A stretch of DNA of 64,000 bases from Rhodocyclaceae bacterium (GCA_018261935.1 JAGTRP010000006.1:149704-213703); one strand, 5' to 3'; counted from the stretch's first letter, positions 27,802-38,357 are shown. Numbers and translations: made by a program. Notes: generated from the letters alone by a model not told the origin.

Positions 27802-27815
27802 TTGCTTTCCTCTTT

Positions 27816-27992
27816 TCAGCGCGGGTGCGACGTGCTGGACGCCGCCCCCTCATCATCATGCTCTGCGAATGGCAGGTTGGCCGCTTCTTCGAAGCGCCCC
27901 TTGTTGCCCCTGCTGTAGGCCCACCAGGCGATCCCGAGAAAGGTCAGCATCGAGAGCACCGTGGTGATGGAACGCAGATCGTTGATGTCCAT
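27816..27992 (-). CDS. ccoQ: cbb3 oxidase subunit CcoQ (FixQ)
   Basis: This 58-residue protein starts MDINDLRSITTVLSMLTFLG and has one membrane helix followed by WWAYSRGNKGRFEEAANLPF, the CcoQ signature. The start lies 4 bases after the ccoO stop and its stop 14 bases before ccoP. CcoQ stabilises the assembled oxidase. Confidence 0.94.
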   Translation of the reverse strand: MDINDLRSITTVLSMLTFLGIAWWAYSRGNKGRFEEAANLPFAEHDDEGAASSTSHPR

Positions 27993-27996
27993 GGCT

Positions 27997-28617
27997 TTAC
28001 TTGGTGTTCTTCAGCGCCGTACCCAGGCCCTGCAGGTAGGCAATCAGAACATCCATCTCGGTTTTGTCGCCGATAGCGGCCTTGGCACCCTTGATGTCAT
28101 CAGCGGTGTAAGGAACGCCCAGCTTCACCATGGCTTGCATCTTCGCGTCGATGTCGGAACCGACGGTATCCTTGGCCTTGGCGCCGGCCAGGAAGGCAAA
28201 CGCCGGCATGTTGGACTCGGGCACCACGTCGCGCGGATTCATGAGGTGAGCGCGCTGCCATTCGTCGGAATAGCGACCGCCGACCCGGTGTAGGTCCGGA
28301 CCCGTACGCTTGGAGCCCCACTGGAAGGGGTGATCATAGACGTACTCGCCGGCCACCGAATAGTGGCCATAACGCTCGGTCTCGGCGCGGAACGGACGGA
28401 CCATCTGCGAATGGCAGTTATAGCAGCCTTCCCGGATATACACGTCACGGCCGGCCAGGCGAACGGCGTCGTAGGGCTTGACCCCCTCGATCGGGGTGGT
28501 CGTGGACTTCTGGAAGAAGAGCGGCAGAATTTCCAGCAGGCCGCCCCAGATCACGACGCCCAGGGTCAGGACAATGAGAAGACCTACGTTCTTCTCGATT
28601 TGCTCGTGCTTGATCAT
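27997..28617 (-). CDS. ccoO: cbb3 cytochrome oxidase subunit II CcoO (monohaem)
   Basis: The 206-residue membrane-anchored c-type cytochrome has the N-terminal helix [20 protein letters not shown], then the haem motif CYNCH (in [17 protein letters not shown], near residue 65). [16 protein letters not shown] and MPAFAFL supply the Met ligand region. It lies between ccoN and ccoQ. Confidence 0.97.
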   Translation of the reverse strand: MIKHEQIEKNVGLLIVLTLGVVIWGGLLEILPLFFQKSTTTPIEGVKPYDAVRLAGRDVYIREGCYNCHSQMVRPFRAETERYGHYSVAGEYVYDHPFQWGSKRTGPDLHRVGGRYSDEWQRAHLMNPRDVVPESNMPAFAFLAGAKAKDTVGSDIDAKMQAMVKLGVPYTADDIKGAKAAIGDKTEMDVLIAYLQGLGTALKNTK

Positions 28618-28633
28618 TACTTTTCCTCCCTAA

Positions 28634-30061
28634 TCAGGCGTGATGAGCGGCCGCAGCGACAACCGGCACATCCTGCGTGTTGCCACCGGCAATGGTCTTG
28701 AACATGTTGTAAGCCATGATCAGCATGCCACCCAGGAACAACACACCACCCAGAACACGGATCGCCCAGAAGGGATAAGAACCCTTCACGGCTTCGACGA
28801 AGCTGTAGGCCAGGGTGCCGTCAGCGTTGACCGCACGCCACATCAGGCCCTGCATGACGCCAGCAACCCACATGGAAGCGATGTAGAGCACGACGCCGAT
28901 GGTAGCGACCCAGAAGTGCACCGTGATCAGCTTGGTGCTGTACATCTCTTGCTTGCCGAACAGGCGGGGCAGCAGGTAGTAGACGGAGCCGATGGACACC
29001 ATGGCCACCCAGCCCAGAGCGCCGGAGTGCACGTGGCCGACCGTCCAGTCGGTGTAGTGGGACAGGGCGTTCACGGTCTTCACGGACATCATCGGGCCTT
29101 CAAAGGTAGACATACCGTAGAAGGACAGGGAAGTGATGAGGAACTTCAGGATCGGATCATCGCGCAGCTTGTTCCAGGCACCGGACAGGGTCATGATGCC
29201 GTTGATCATGCCGCCCCAGGACGGAGCCAGCAGAATCAGAGAGAAGATCATGCCGACGGACTGGGTCCAGTCAGGCAGCGCGGTGTAGTGCAGGTGGTGC
29301 GGGCCGGCCCACATGTAGGTGAAGATCAGGGCCCAGAAGTGCACCACGGACAGCCGATAGGAATAAACCGGACGGCCAGCCTGCTTAGGCACGAAGTAGT
29401 ACATCATGCCCAGGAAGCCGGCAGTCAGGAAGAAGCCCACGGCGTTGTGGCCGTACCACCACTGCACCATGGCGTCTTGGGCGCCGGCGTAGCAGGAGTA
29501 GGACTTCACGAAGCTGACCGGAATCTCGCAGCTGTTGCCTAGGTGCAGCAGGGCGACCGCGATGATCATGGCGCCGAAGAACCAGTTGGCCACGTAGATG
29601 TGAGAGACCGTGCGCTTGGCGATGGTGCCGAAGAACACGATGGCATAGGAAACCCAGACCACGGTGACCAGGATGTCGATCGGCCACTCGAGTTCGGCGT
29701 ATTCCTTGCCGGTGGTCAGACCGAGCGGCAGGGTGACGGCGGCGAGCACGATGATGATTTGCCAACCCCAGAAAGTCAGCGGAATCAATGGACCGCCCCA
29801 GAGGCGGGTATGGCAGGTGCGCTGAACACACCAATAGGACGTTGCGAACAACGCGCAACCACCAAACGCAAAGATAACCGCGTTGGTGTGCAGCGGGCGC
29901 AGGCGCCCAAAGTGCAGCCAGGGGCCGAAGTTAAGCTCCGGCCAGACCAACTGGGCGGCAATGATGACACCGACCAGCATGCCAACAATGCCCCAGATGA
30001 CGGTCATGACGGTAAATTGCCGTACGACCTTGTAGTTGTATGTGGTTTGCGTTTCCGACAT
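28634..30061 (-). CDS. ccoN: cbb3 cytochrome oxidase subunit I CcoN
   Basis: The 475-residue catalytic haem-copper subunit has twelve membrane helices. Metal ligands visible are His in [10 protein letters not shown] (low-spin haem), [11 protein letters not shown] (CuB and cross-linked Tyr region), [15 protein letters not shown] (CuB His pair), and [14 protein letters not shown] (high-spin haem). This oxidase works at low oxygen. It heads ccoN-ccoO-ccoQ-ccoP, with an FNR box about 100 bases upstream. Confidence 0.98.
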   Translation of the reverse strand: MSETQTTYNYKVVRQFTVMTVIWGIVGMLVGVIIAAQLVWPELNFGPWLHFGRLRPLHTNAVIFAFGGCALFATSYWCVQRTCHTRLWGGPLIPLTFWGWQIIIVLAAVTLPLGLTTGKEYAELEWPIDILVTVVWVSYAIVFFGTIAKRTVSHIYVANWFFGAMIIAVALLHLGNSCEIPVSFVKSYSCYAGAQDAMVQWWYGHNAVGFFLTAGFLGMMYYFVPKQAGRPVYSYRLSVVHFWALIFTYMWAGPHHLHYTALPDWTQSVGMIFSLILLAPSWGGMINGIMTLSGAWNKLRDDPILKFLITSLSFYGMSTFEGPMMSVKTVNALSHYTDWTVGHVHSGALGWVAMVSIGSVYYLLPRLFGKQEMYSTKLITVHFWVATIGVVLYIASMWVAGVMQGLMWRAVNADGTLAYSFVEAVKGSYPFWAIRVLGGVLFLGGMLIMAYNMFKTIAGGNTQDVPVVAAAAHHA

Positions 30062-30160
30062 GGACCCACCTCTCGTTTGAAAAAAAACTGTATGCCACCC
30101 CTCCCTGAATCGTAGGCGGCATCTTGGAAGCGGATGGTATTCCAGCCCGAAGCCCCCCCT

Positions 30161-30174
30161 TTGACCTAGATCAA
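30161..30174. promoter_or_regulatory. FNR/ANR box upstream of ccoN
   Basis: TTGACCTAGATCAA matches TTGAT-N4-ATCAA with one change. It lies 100-113 bases before the ccoN start, in the gap after the ccoS terminator, so it most likely controls ccoNOQP. Confidence 0.8.
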
Positions 30175-30235
30175 CCCGATGGGCATCTGTATCAAAAACT
30201 GTCCGGAGGGATTACGCCTAATGGCTGGCCGGGGC

Positions 30236-30263
30236 AAAAAAAAGGGTGCGTCGCAACGCACCC
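30236..30263 (-). terminator. Terminator of the ccoI-ccoS unit
   Basis: On the minus strand GGGTGCGT / ACGCACCC (8-bp stem, loop of 4) is followed by eight T. It lies about 90 bases after the ccoS stop. Confidence 0.92.
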
Positions 30264-30343
30264 CAACCCCAACAGAGAAATGATGTGGAGAACAGTGCTC
30301 CCCACCTAAAAGCGGATGTTGCCAGCGTTGACAAAAATCCGGG

Positions 30344-30357
30344 TTGACGCAAGTCAA
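30344..30357. promoter_or_regulatory. FNR-like palindrome overlapping the ccoS stop
   Basis: TTGAC-GCAA-GTCAA is a perfect inverted repeat, two bases from the FNR consensus. It overlaps the stop codon of ccoS. It is 283 bases from ccoN and on the wrong side of a terminator for direct activation, so its function is uncertain. Confidence 0.35.
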
Positions 30358-30551
30358 ACTTTTCTTGGTTTTTCCCCGACCTCTGGGATTTGGCCCGCAG
30401 CCTTCGGTCGATCGTCATCCATCAAGATGCGAAAGCCTGGCCCTTCCAAGTCATCGAACTGGCCGCTTTTCACGGACCACCAGAAGGCGGCCGCGATGCC
30501 GAAGACGAGCAGCACCGAGACCGGTACGAGGAGGTACATTATTTCCATCAA
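30354..30551 (-). CDS. ccoS: cbb3 oxidase maturation protein CcoS
   Basis: The 65-residue protein has one membrane helix (MYLLVPVSVLLVFGIAAAFWW) followed by the CcoS signature SGQFDDLEGPGFRILMDDD. CcoS is needed to insert cofactors into cbb3 oxidase. The start overlaps the ccoI stop by 4 bases. Confidence 0.94.
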   Translation of the reverse strand: MMEIMYLLVPVSVLLVFGIAAAFWWSVKSGQFDDLEGPGFRILMDDDRPKAAGQIPEVGEKPRKV

Positions 30552-32992
30552 TCATTCTCCACGCGCTGTATGCGCAGGGAATTGAGCACCACGAGCAGCG
30601 AACTGGCCGACATGCCGATACCTGCCAGCCAGGGAGTTACATAACCGGCGATGGCAAGGGGGAGAGCCACGAAATTATAAGCAAAGGACCACAAGAGATT
30701 TTGCTTGATGACCTTCAGCGTCAAACCCGCCTTTTTCAAGCCGTGGCGCAGATGATCGAGATTTTCCGACAGCAGGATCAGATCGGCCTGGGTTCGCGCC
30801 AACTGGGCGCCGCCGCCCATGGCGACCGACACCTGGGCCTGGGCCAGCACCGGCGCGTCGTTCACGCCGTCGCCTACCATGGCCACTATTCCGCCGGCCG
30901 CCTGGAGGCCGGTGACCGCATCGTATTTGCCCTGGGGGGTCACCCCCGCCCGCACGTCCTCGATCCCGAGTTGCGCCGCCACCCGCGCCGCGACGCCCGG
31001 CGCGTCGCCGGTGAGCAGCACCACCCGCCGGCCCGAGGACTTCAATTCCTCGACCACGGCCTTCGCTTCAGGCCTGACCTCATCCCCCAGGCGGAACAGT
31101 GCAAGGCAACGCCCGTTCTCGCCCAGGGCGACTACGGTATCCCCCCCGGCCAGCCAGTCCGCCGCCTGGGGCGACAAGTCGCCGGCAGCGGCCGACAGCA
31201 CGAAGTCCGGCCGGCCGATACGATAGGAGACGCCTTCGATGACGCCTTCGACGCCCTGCCCCGGTTCGCTGCGCACCGCCTCGGCCACAGGCAATTCGGC
31301 ATCGCTGGCGGCCAAGCGCAAAGCTGTACCGAGGGGATGCTCCGAGGCCTGTTCCAGCGCCGCCGCCAAGGCCAGACAACGCTCCCGGGACATTTTTTCG
31401 AAAAGCATCACATCCAGCAGGCGCATGCGCCCGGTAGTGAGCGTACCGGTCTTGTCGAAAACGAAATGGGTCGCCCGCGCCAGGGTTTCGATGGCATGCC
31501 CCCTGGTCACCAAGAGCCCCTCCCGGGCCAGAGCGCCTGCCGCTACGGTGAGGGCGATGGGGGTCGCCAGGGAGAGCGCACAGGGGCAGGTCACTACCAG
31601 GACCGATACGGTAATCCACAGGGCCCGGGCCGGATCGAACCAATACCACCCCGCCGCCACCAGCACCGCAACCAACAAGAGAGCGCCCACGAAGCGGCTG
31701 GCAATGCGGTCGGCCAACTCGACGATACGGGGCTTTTCGGCCGCCGCCCGTTCCATCAAGTGGATGATGGCGGAAAGGCGCGTCCCCTCGCCCACCTGTT
31801 CCACCCGCATAATCAACGGGCTCTCGGCGTTGATGGCGCCGCCGGTGACGGCATCGCCCGGTGCCTTGGGCACCGGACGGCTCTCGCCGGTCAGCAAGGC
31901 CTCGTTGGCGCAACTGATGCCCTCGACCACCCGGCCATCAGCCGGAATGGTATCTCCCGGCCGCACCAGAACCGCATCCCCGGCCCTTAGATCGGCCACC
32001 ACCACCTGTTCCGGGGTGCGGTCGGCGGGGAAACCGGGCAAGCGCTGGGCGAAGGCCGGCAGCAGCTTGGCCAGGGCCTCGGTGACGCTCACAGCCTTCT
32101 GGCGGGCCGTCATTTCCAGATAGCGCCCACCCAGGAGGAAGAAGACAAACATAGCGACCGAATCGAAGTACACCTCCCCTGAATGCACCAGGGTTGCCCA
32201 AACGCTGGCCGCAAAGGCGGCGCCAACCCCCAAAGCCACCGGGACATCCATCCCGACGCGGCGCAGCTTGAGATCCCGCCAGGCATGGCGAAAAAAGGGC
32301 GCTGAGGAGTAGATCACCACTGGCAGGGTAAGCACGAGGCTGGCCCAGCGCAGCAGGCTTTCGATATCCGCCGACATGTCGCCTTCCCCGGCCAGGTAGA
32401 CCGGGATGGCGTACATCATCACCTGCATCATGCCGAAGCCGGCGACCCACAGACGCCAGATGGCGTCCCGTCGCTCTTTCTTGGAAATTTCCTCGTTCTT
32501 GGCGGCGTCGTAGGGATAGGCCCGGTAGCCGATGGCGGCGATGGCGGCGAGGATGTCCGACAGCTTCACCCGGGTCTCGTCCCAACGCACCCGGGCTCGC
32601 CGGGTAGCGTAATTGATATCCACCGCACTCACCCCGGGCAGCTTGGAGAGATGTTGTTCGTTCAGCCAGATGCAGGCGGCGCAGGTGATCCCCTCCAGCA
32701 GTAACGACGCCTCCCGCTCGGTTTCCCCCAGCGCCTTGACGAAGCTCTTCTGGAAATCGGCGTGGTCGAACAGGGACAGCTGGTCCAGGATGGTGGGCAC
32801 GGCCTCCCGAGGCGACTCCGGCAGGGCATCGCGGCTCCGGTAGTAGTCCTCCAGCCCGTTATCGACGATGGCCTGAGCGACGGCGTGGCAACCATGGCAG
32901 CACATGGCGCGAGGTTGCCCGCCCACCGTCACGGCCAATTGGATATCGTTGGGAATGGGCTGGCCGCAGTGGTAGCAGGGTGCTTGAGACAT
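30548..32992 (-). CDS. ccoI: Copper-translocating P-type ATPase CcoI (CtpA/FixI type)
   Basis: The 814-residue P1B ATPase supplies copper for cbb3 assembly. An N-terminal Cys-rich segment (CYHCGQ, CCHGCHAVAQAI) precedes a heavy-metal domain (ITCAACIW, near residue 105). Membrane helices carry the CPC motif (VTCPCALSLATP, near 467), followed by DKTGTLTTG with the phosphorylated Asp near 513 and GDGVNDAPVL. The Cys-rich N-terminus and adjacent ccoS favour CcoI over the detoxifying CopA. Confidence 0.95.
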   Translation of the reverse strand: MSQAPCYHCGQPIPNDIQLAVTVGGQPRAMCCHGCHAVAQAIVDNGLEDYYRSRDALPESPREAVPTILDQLSLFDHADFQKSFVKALGETEREASLLLEGITCAACIWLNEQHLSKLPGVSAVDINYATRRARVRWDETRVKLSDILAAIAAIGYRAYPYDAAKNEEISKKERRDAIWRLWVAGFGMMQVMMYAIPVYLAGEGDMSADIESLLRWASLVLTLPVVIYSSAPFFRHAWRDLKLRRVGMDVPVALGVGAAFAASVWATLVHSGEVYFDSVAMFVFFLLGGRYLEMTARQKAVSVTEALAKLLPAFAQRLPGFPADRTPEQVVVADLRAGDAVLVRPGDTIPADGRVVEGISCANEALLTGESRPVPKAPGDAVTGGAINAESPLIMRVEQVGEGTRLSAIIHLMERAAAEKPRIVELADRIASRFVGALLLVAVLVAAGWYWFDPARALWITVSVLVVTCPCALSLATPIALTVAAGALAREGLLVTRGHAIETLARATHFVFDKTGTLTTGRMRLLDVMLFEKMSRERCLALAAALEQASEHPLGTALRLAASDAELPVAEAVRSEPGQGVEGVIEGVSYRIGRPDFVLSAAAGDLSPQAADWLAGGDTVVALGENGRCLALFRLGDEVRPEAKAVVEELKSSGRRVVLLTGDAPGVAARVAAQLGIEDVRAGVTPQGKYDAVTGLQAAGGIVAMVGDGVNDAPVLAQAQVSVAMGGGAQLARTQADLILLSENLDHLRHGLKKAGLTLKVIKQNLLWSFAYNFVALPLAIAGYVTPWLAGIGMSASSLLVVLNSLRIQRVEND

Positions 32993-33023
32993 GGAAAATG
33001 AAAAAGGCGCCGACAGCGCCTTT
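32993..33023 (-). terminator. Terminator after the short-chain dehydrogenase
   Basis: On the minus strand AAAGGCGC / GCGCCTTT (8-bp stem, loop of 5) is followed by TTCATTTTC. It lies between the dehydrogenase stop and the ccoI start, so the two are probably separate transcripts. Confidence 0.8.
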
Positions 33024-33051
33024 GGGGAACTCAGCAGAGCCGCAGTATAGT

Positions 33052-33819
33052 TTATTTGACGCCCATCCGGATCGCGCCATCCAGGCGAATGACCTCGCCG
33101 TTGAGATAGGAATTTTCGGCAATATGCTTGACGAGTGCCGCATACTCCGCCGGTTTGCCCATGCGCTGAGGGAAGGGCACCATCTTGCCGAGGGATTCCT
33201 GAACTTCCGGCGGCATGCCGAGGAGCATGGGCGTTTCCATGATGCCCGGGGCGATGGTGACCACGCGGATACCGCTCCTGGACAGCTCCCGGGCCACGGG
33301 CAGCGTCAGGGCAACGATGCCGCCCTTGGAGGCGGCATAGGCCGCCTGCCCGAGTTGCCCCTCGAATGCCGCCACCGAGGCAGTATTGACGATGACGCCG
33401 CGCTCGCCGCCGGCATCGGGTTCGCCCCTCATCATGGCCTCCGCCGCCAGGCGGATCATGTTGAAGGTGCCCACCAGGTTGATGTTGATGACTTTGGCAA
33501 AGCTCTCCAGCCTGTGGGGTCCGTCACGGCCCACCACCTTTTCGGCCGGCGCCACCCCGGCGCAGTTCACCAGACCGTGAAGGCCGCCAAAACAGGATAC
33601 CGCCGCCTGCACAGCATTGACGGCGCTGGCCTCACTAGCCACATCGGTCTCGACAAAGCGTGCATTGCCTCCCAGTTCGGTGGCGAGCTTTTCGCCGGCC
33701 TCGCGGTTAAGGTCGGCCAGTACCACCTTGGCACCCGCCTCTGCCACCATGCGGGCGGTGGCCGCACCGAGCCCGGAACCCGCCCCGGTGATCAGAAAAA
33801 TTTTGTTGTCGATCTGCAT
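33052..33819 (-). CDS. Short-chain dehydrogenase, 3-hydroxyacyl-CoA dehydrogenase type
   Basis: The 255-residue classical SDR has the NAD-binding [11 protein letters not shown] near residue 12, Asp near 36 for NAD(H), and the catalytic Ser in [11 protein letters not shown] with YAASKGG supplying Tyr and Lys. The overall pattern ([33 protein letters not shown]) matches the 3-hydroxy-2-methylbutyryl-CoA / 3-hydroxyacyl-CoA dehydrogenase (HSD10-like) group. The exact acyl substrate is inferred. Confidence 0.85.
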   Translation of the reverse strand: MQIDNKIFLITGAGSGLGAATARMVAEAGAKVVLADLNREAGEKLATELGGNARFVETDVASEASAVNAVQAAVSCFGGLHGLVNCAGVAPAEKVVGRDGPHRLESFAKVININLVGTFNMIRLAAEAMMRGEPDAGGERGVIVNTASVAAFEGQLGQAAYAASKGGIVALTLPVARELSRSGIRVVTIAPGIMETPMLLGMPPEVQESLGKMVPFPQRMGKPAEYAALVKHIAENSYLNGEVIRLDGAIRMGVK

Positions 33820-33948
33820 GCTTGTCCTCCAGCAAGGGTTGTCCGGACTTCGGTTACAAACGGTAGCGTATGGATGTTGTCATATTACGCCGTGCGCATT
33901 GAAAACGACACCCGCCAACCAGCCGGATAATCCGAATTGAGCGAGGCC

Positions 33949-34584
33949 ATGACCGACAATGCCGAAGCCGTCATCCTGATCCACGGGTTGTGGATGCACG
34001 GCGTGGTTTTTCTCCCGCACCACCTCTGGCTCGAGGCAGAGGGATTCACTGTCCACCGCTTCTCCTACCCCTCCTGGAGCCAGGACCTTGAAAGCAACGC
34101 CGATCGGCTCGCCACCGTCGTCGGCCAGACGCCGGGCACCAGGATCCACCTGGTCGGCCACAGCCTAGGCGGACTGCTTGCCTTGGCCATGCTGGAAAAG
34201 CACAAGGCCCCACGGATCGGACGGATCGTCCTGATGGGCAGCCCCTGCGCAGGCTGCCATTGCGGCAGCTATCTAGCCGACCGATGGGCCCTGTCGCCGT
34301 TCCTGGGGAGCAGCATGAAGGACTGGCTTGCCCGCCCCCGGCCAACCCAACCGGAATCGCTCGACGTCGGCATCATCGCCGGCACCCGGCGCTGGGGTCT
34401 GGGCCGTGTCATTCCCGGTTTGCCGCGCCCCAACGACGGCGTGGTGGCGGCGGAGGAAACCTGCCTGCCGGGCGCCAGGGACCGCATTCTCCTCCCCGTC
34501 AGCCACTCGGGCATGCTCATTTCTCCGGCCTGCGCCCGGCAGGTGGCAAGCTTCCTCAGAACAGGACATTTCATTCATGCTTAA
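33949..34584 (+). CDS. Alpha/beta hydrolase (lipase-like)
   Basis: The protein is about 211 residues from the ATG at 33949; a TTG four codons earlier is also possible. The fold motifs are ILIHGLWMHG (oxyanion region), the nucleophile elbow GHSLGGLL near residue 70, and a late His in SHSGML. No signal peptide is visible. The substrate is unknown; it resembles the esterase/lipase group with a short lid. It overlaps the next gene by 8 bases. Confidence 0.8.
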   Translation: MTDNAEAVILIHGLWMHGVVFLPHHLWLEAEGFTVHRFSYPSWSQDLESNADRLATVVGQTPGTRIHLVGHSLGGLLALAMLEKHKAPRIGRIVLMGSPCAGCHCGSYLADRWALSPFLGSSMKDWLARPRPTQPESLDVGIIAGTRRWGLGRVIPGLPRPNDGVVAAEETCLPGARDRILLPVSHSGMLISPACARQVASFLRTGHFIHA

Positions 34585-35677
34585 GTCGGTACTGGCCGTG
34601 ACCCTCGCATTTCTTCTGGAGAGTTGCGCCAATGTGGCCTACTACACCCAGGCAGTGGGCGGCCACCTTCGCGTCATGCAGGCCGCGGAACCCATTCCCC
34701 GCATCATCCATGATCCATCCACTGCCCCCAGCCTCCGGAAAAAGCTGGAAAAGACTGCCGAGATCCGGGAGTTTGCCAGCCGCGAGCTCGCCCTGCCAGA
34801 GAACGGCAGCTACCGCAGCTACGCCGACCTGGGCCGCCCTTACGTCGTCTGGAACGTATTCGCAGCCAAGGAGTTATCCATGGACCTGGAAGAGTGGTGC
34901 CTTCTCTTCGTTGGCTGCGTCAATTACCGAGGTTACTACGACCGGGCGGCTGCCGAGGACTTCGCCCGAGGATTGCGGGCGCGGGGCCTGGAAACCTATG
35001 TAGCGAACATACCTGCCTATTCCACCCTGGGGTTTTTCGACGACCCCGTGCTGAATACCTTCCTGCGCTTCGGCGAAGAGGAGGTCGCCCGCACGGTATT
35101 TCACGAGTTGGCTCACCAGGTGGTGTTCGTGCGAGGGGACTCCTCCTTCAACGAATCTTTCGCCACCACGGTGGAAACCGAAGGGATGCGCCGCTGGCTG
35201 GCCCACCAGGCCGACCCGGCCCGCTTCCGGGAGTTCGAAGCCCGACAGCAGCGCAAAGCCCGGTTCAAGGAATTGGTGACGGAATACAGCGACAGGTTGC
35301 GGGAAATCTACTCGTGCCCCTGGCCGGAGGAAGAAAAACGGCGAGCCAAGCAGGAAACCCTGGACAGCCTGCGGCTGGCCTATGCCCGCCTCAAGTCCTC
35401 CTGGGGCGGCGCCAGCGGCTACGATGCCTTTTTCGACGCCGGCCTGAACAACGCGAGACTGGGCTCCGTCGGCCTATACACCAAGCTGGTTCCGGCCTTT
35501 GAGGCTTTGCTGGAACAGGTCGGCCACGACCTGCCGGCCTTCTATCGACGGGTGGAGGATCTCGCCCACCTCGACAAGGAAGAGCGCCGGGCCGCCCTGG
35601 ATCTTCTCCTGGACGCCCCCAGGCTCAATTTTCCACGCCAGACATCCTCCGTCGTGGGCCAAGGAAACTACCCGTGA
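34577..35677 (+). CDS. Putative zinc aminopeptidase lipoprotein
   Basis: The protein is about 366 residues when started at 34577 (MLKSVLAVTLAFLLESCANV), giving a lipoprotein-type signal with Cys near residue 15; the longer open frame runs antiphase through the preceding hydrolase. The HExxH zinc motif is FHELAHQ (near residue 175), with a downstream Glu in FNESFATTVETEG. This pattern fits the predicted aminopeptidase family PF10023. The peptidase activity is inferred from family. Confidence 0.85.
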   Translation: MLKSVLAVTLAFLLESCANVAYYTQAVGGHLRVMQAAEPIPRIIHDPSTAPSLRKKLEKTAEIREFASRELALPENGSYRSYADLGRPYVVWNVFAAKELSMDLEEWCLLFVGCVNYRGYYDRAAAEDFARGLRARGLETYVANIPAYSTLGFFDDPVLNTFLRFGEEEVARTVFHELAHQVVFVRGDSSFNESFATTVETEGMRRWLAHQADPARFREFEARQQRKARFKELVTEYSDRLREIYSCPWPEEEKRRAKQETLDSLRLAYARLKSSWGGASGYDAFFDAGLNNARLGSVGLYTKLVPAFEALLEQVGHDLPAFYRRVEDLAHLDKEERRAALDLLLDAPRLNFPRQTSSVVGQGNYP

Positions 35678-35795
35678 CCGCTCATGCCGGCCCGGCTTGG
35701 CTCTACGGGCTGCAGCCATCACCTCCAGGTAGAGCTGCTTGTCATCGCATTTCTTGGCGACAGGATGCCTTATTGCCGGCGGCACCCCCTCCCGG

Positions 35796-36875
35796 TCAAA
35801 GCGAGGGAGAGCCCTGAGCCGGCTTCCCTGCCGTCCGCTGCAACTCGCTGATGCGTTGCTTATACACATCGGCCAGGCAGGAGGACGTGGCGCATTTGTT
35901 GCGGACCTGCCGCAACCAGTCCATCTGCTGGCTCTTCAGCGTATTGCTGTTTTCGGCCTGGCTCAGTGATTGTCTGTAAAGCACGCTGAGTTCGCCATCC
36001 AGCCTGGCGAGGCCGGCATCGGCGCAGATCATCTTTTCCACCGGCGAGGTGGCCTTGCTGCAGTCGAAGCTCGCGGATTGGGCTGGCGGCACCCCGGCGC
36101 CGGGCTCTTGCCGGGAGCCGAGCGGCACACCCCGGATGTCGCCGGTATTCAGTTTGACCGTCATCTTGAGCGAATGCGGCTTGGGCGGGCGACCGCACAT
36201 CATGATGCCGGACAGGCCGATCTGGTCGTTCCCCTGCCATTCCAGGCTGTCCAGATCGATGGCGTATTCTTCGTCGCCGGGCCTGCAATTCAACGGACGC
36301 GCTGCCGCCTGGACGGCATCCTGGAAATAGACGTCGCGACTCTCGCCTTTCCTGATATCCAGCACCGAGAGCCATTGGTCTCCTTCCCCACTTACGGGGA
36401 TGACGGCAAATGAATCATCCTTGGCCCACCAGACCTGCGCCGGCACCGGGTACTTCGCCCAGGACATGTCGCGAATCCCGCCGTTCCTGACATCCACCAG
36501 ATATTGGAACCAGCACATCCTGGATTGGGACCCGGCGGGCTCGCAAGCGAGCAGCAGGGCCAGATTGCCGGAAAGGCTAAGAGGAGAGATTTTCACTTCG
36601 GAGGGATTGTTGCTGGCCTTTCCAGCGCCATCCAATACCTTGACCCGCGGCTGGAGCGTTTTTCCGTGATAGGACAGGACGCCGTCACGGGAGAGCCCAA
36701 AGCCCGCTGGGTGCTGTTGGCCCGGCTTGAGGGAAACCCAGGGGACGTCCAATTTCTTGTCGTTGCTTTCGACCACCGCAGCCACGGATTGGCCTGGCTT
36801 CGCCACCGCATTGCCAGCCAAGAGCAATCCCATGGCCAACAGGGTTGTGAGAACCGGGAAACTGATTGAATTCAT
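35796..36875 (-). CDS. Secreted protein with C-terminal LprI/DUF1311 domain
   Basis: The protein is about 359 residues from the ATG at 36875, which begins a clear signal peptide ([21 protein letters not shown]). The middle has no recognised family. The C-terminal approximately 85 residues are an LprI/DUF1311 domain: [33 protein letters not shown], and [15 protein letters not shown] with four Cys likely paired. Such domains occur in secreted lysozyme-inhibitor-like proteins. It converges with the peptidase gene. Confidence 0.75.
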   Translation of the reverse strand: MNSISFPVLTTLLAMGLLLAGNAVAKPGQSVAAVVESNDKKLDVPWVSLKPGQQHPAGFGLSRDGVLSYHGKTLQPRVKVLDGAGKASNNPSEVKISPLSLSGNLALLLACEPAGSQSRMCWFQYLVDVRNGGIRDMSWAKYPVPAQVWWAKDDSFAVIPVSGEGDQWLSVLDIRKGESRDVYFQDAVQAAARPLNCRPGDEEYAIDLDSLEWQGNDQIGLSGIMMCGRPPKPHSLKMTVKLNTGDIRGVPLGSRQEPGAGVPPAQSASFDCSKATSPVEKMICADAGLARLDGELSVLYRQSLSQAENSNTLKSQQMDWLRQVRNKCATSSCLADVYKQRISELQRTAGKPAQGSPSL

Positions 36876-37130
36876 TGGAAACAATCCCTCATGTCGGCAT
36901 GGGTAGCGGAAAGATTGGTTAGCCTCGTCCCCGAGACCATGGCACCCTGCGGGCGACAAGTCAAAGGCTGGATCATCCCGATTCAACCAGCCGCCTTCGG
37001 CCGGCTGAAAGCACCGCTTTTCGGACACTACCGAAGCCGGCCTCCCCAAGCTCAGTCCGGGACGAATTCCTGCTCCTTCAGGTATCCTCGCCGCCAGGAT
37101 CATTCTTTGGCGATTTCTGTCGCTATCGGC

Positions 37131-38231
37131 ATGGAAGCTGTAGATGCGGTGGTGATTGGGGCGGGCGTAGTCGGGTTGGCGTGTGCCCGAGCCTTGGCGA
37201 TGCGCGGATGCGAAACCGTGGTGCTCGAACGTCACGATGCCTTCGGGACGGAGACCAGCGCCCGCAACAGCGAGGTGATCCATGCCGGACTGTATTACCC
37301 CTGCGGCTCGCTGAAAGCCAGATTGTGCGTCGAGGGAAACGGACTCCTCTACGCCTTCTGCGCGACCCATGGCATTGAGCATCGGCGCTGTGGCAAGCTG
37401 ATCGTCGCCACCTCGGCGGCCCATGAAGCGAAGTTGCAGGAATTGCGCACTCAGGGAGAGTCAAACGGCGTCTCAGGATTGGAGTTGCTTTCCGCCGGGC
37501 AGGTACGGGCCCTGGAGCCGGAACTTCGATGCACAGCCGCCCTGCTTTCGGCGACCACCGGAATTATCGACAGCCATGGCCTGATGCTCGCGATATGCGG
37601 TGATGCGGAGCGCCACGGCGCCGTCCTTGCACTCCAGAGTCCCTTCCTACGAGGAAGTGTTGGCGGCAAAGAAATCTTGCTGGAAGCCGGCTCCACGGAA
37701 ACCATGCAGCTGAGGTCCTCGATTGTCGTCAATGCAGCCGGACTCGACGCTCAGCGGGTTGCCTCCCTGCTTGACGGCTTCCCTGCGCAGCACGTTCCTC
37801 CGCGTTTCCTGGCCAAGGGAAACTACTACGCCCACGCAGCCCGGGTCCCGTTTTCCCATTTGATCTACCCTGTGCCCGAACCAGGCGGCTTGGGCGTGCA
37901 TCTCACTCTCGACCTGGGGGGACAAGCTCGTTTTGGTCCCGATGTTGAGTGGATCACGGAAGCCGACTACGCTGTCGCCCCGGATCGAGCAGAGCGCTTC
38001 TACTCGGAGGTTCGGCGCTATTGGCCAGCACTGCGCGACGGCGGGTTGGCACCGGCATTTTGCGGCATCCGCCCCAAAATATCCGGCCCCGACGATGCTG
38101 CTACCGATTTCATGATTCAAGGCCCCGAAACCCATGGAAAGCCCGGACTGGTCAATCTGTTCGGCATCGAGTCGCCAGGACTTACTTCATGCCTTTCTAT
38201 TGCGGAACACGTCGCCTCTCTGGTCTTGTAG
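37131..38231 (+). CDS. FAD-dependent oxidoreductase, LhgO-like
   Basis: The protein is about 366 residues from ATG 37131, which begins right at the FAD-binding motif ([20 protein letters not shown]). Further family marks are [23 protein letters not shown] and a C-terminal [18 protein letters not shown]. These match the L-2-hydroxyglutarate oxidase group of the DAO family. The substrate is inferred. It is the last core gene before the inserted element. Confidence 0.85.
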   Translation: MEAVDAVVIGAGVVGLACARALAMRGCETVVLERHDAFGTETSARNSEVIHAGLYYPCGSLKARLCVEGNGLLYAFCATHGIEHRRCGKLIVATSAAHEAKLQELRTQGESNGVSGLELLSAGQVRALEPELRCTAALLSATTGIIDSHGLMLAICGDAERHGAVLALQSPFLRGSVGGKEILLEAGSTETMQLRSSIVVNAAGLDAQRVASLLDGFPAQHVPPRFLAKGNYYAHAARVPFSHLIYPVPEPGGLGVHLTLDLGGQARFGPDVEWITEADYAVAPDRAERFYSEVRRYWPALRDGGLAPAFCGIRPKISGPDDAATDFMIQGPETHGKPGLVNLFGIESPGLTSCLSIAEHVASLVL

Positions 38232-38269
38232 TTTCCTGACAGGATGGCGGTTGCATTTGAGGCGACCGC

Positions 38270-38300
38270 AAAAGAAAACGGCCCTCCGGATGGAGAGCCG
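38270..38300 (-). terminator. Stranded original terminator of tRNA-Thr
   Basis: On the minus strand CGGCTCTCC / GGAGGGCCG (9 bp, one G-U, loop of 4) is followed by TTTTCTTTT. It lies just left of the left attachment repeat. Before integration this would have been directly downstream of the tRNA-Thr gene. Confidence 0.75.
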
Positions 38301-38309
38301 CATGGATGC

Positions 38310-38357
38310 TGGTGCTGCAGAGAGGAATCGAACCTCCGACCTACTGATTACGAATCA
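38310..38357. repeat. Left attachment repeat (att)
   Basis: A 48-bp copy of the tRNA-Thr(CGT) 3' part, from the encoded CCA through the T arm and into the anticodon stem, identical to 51169-51216. The sequence beyond it (5' half of a tRNA) is missing here, so this is a remnant and not a gene. Confidence 0.93.

Noticed and set aside
38310..38357. Left tRNA-Thr-like sequence considered as a second tRNA gene
   Set aside because: Only the 3' part from the anticodon stem to CCA is present; the D arm and 5' acceptor strand are absent, so it is the attachment repeat.
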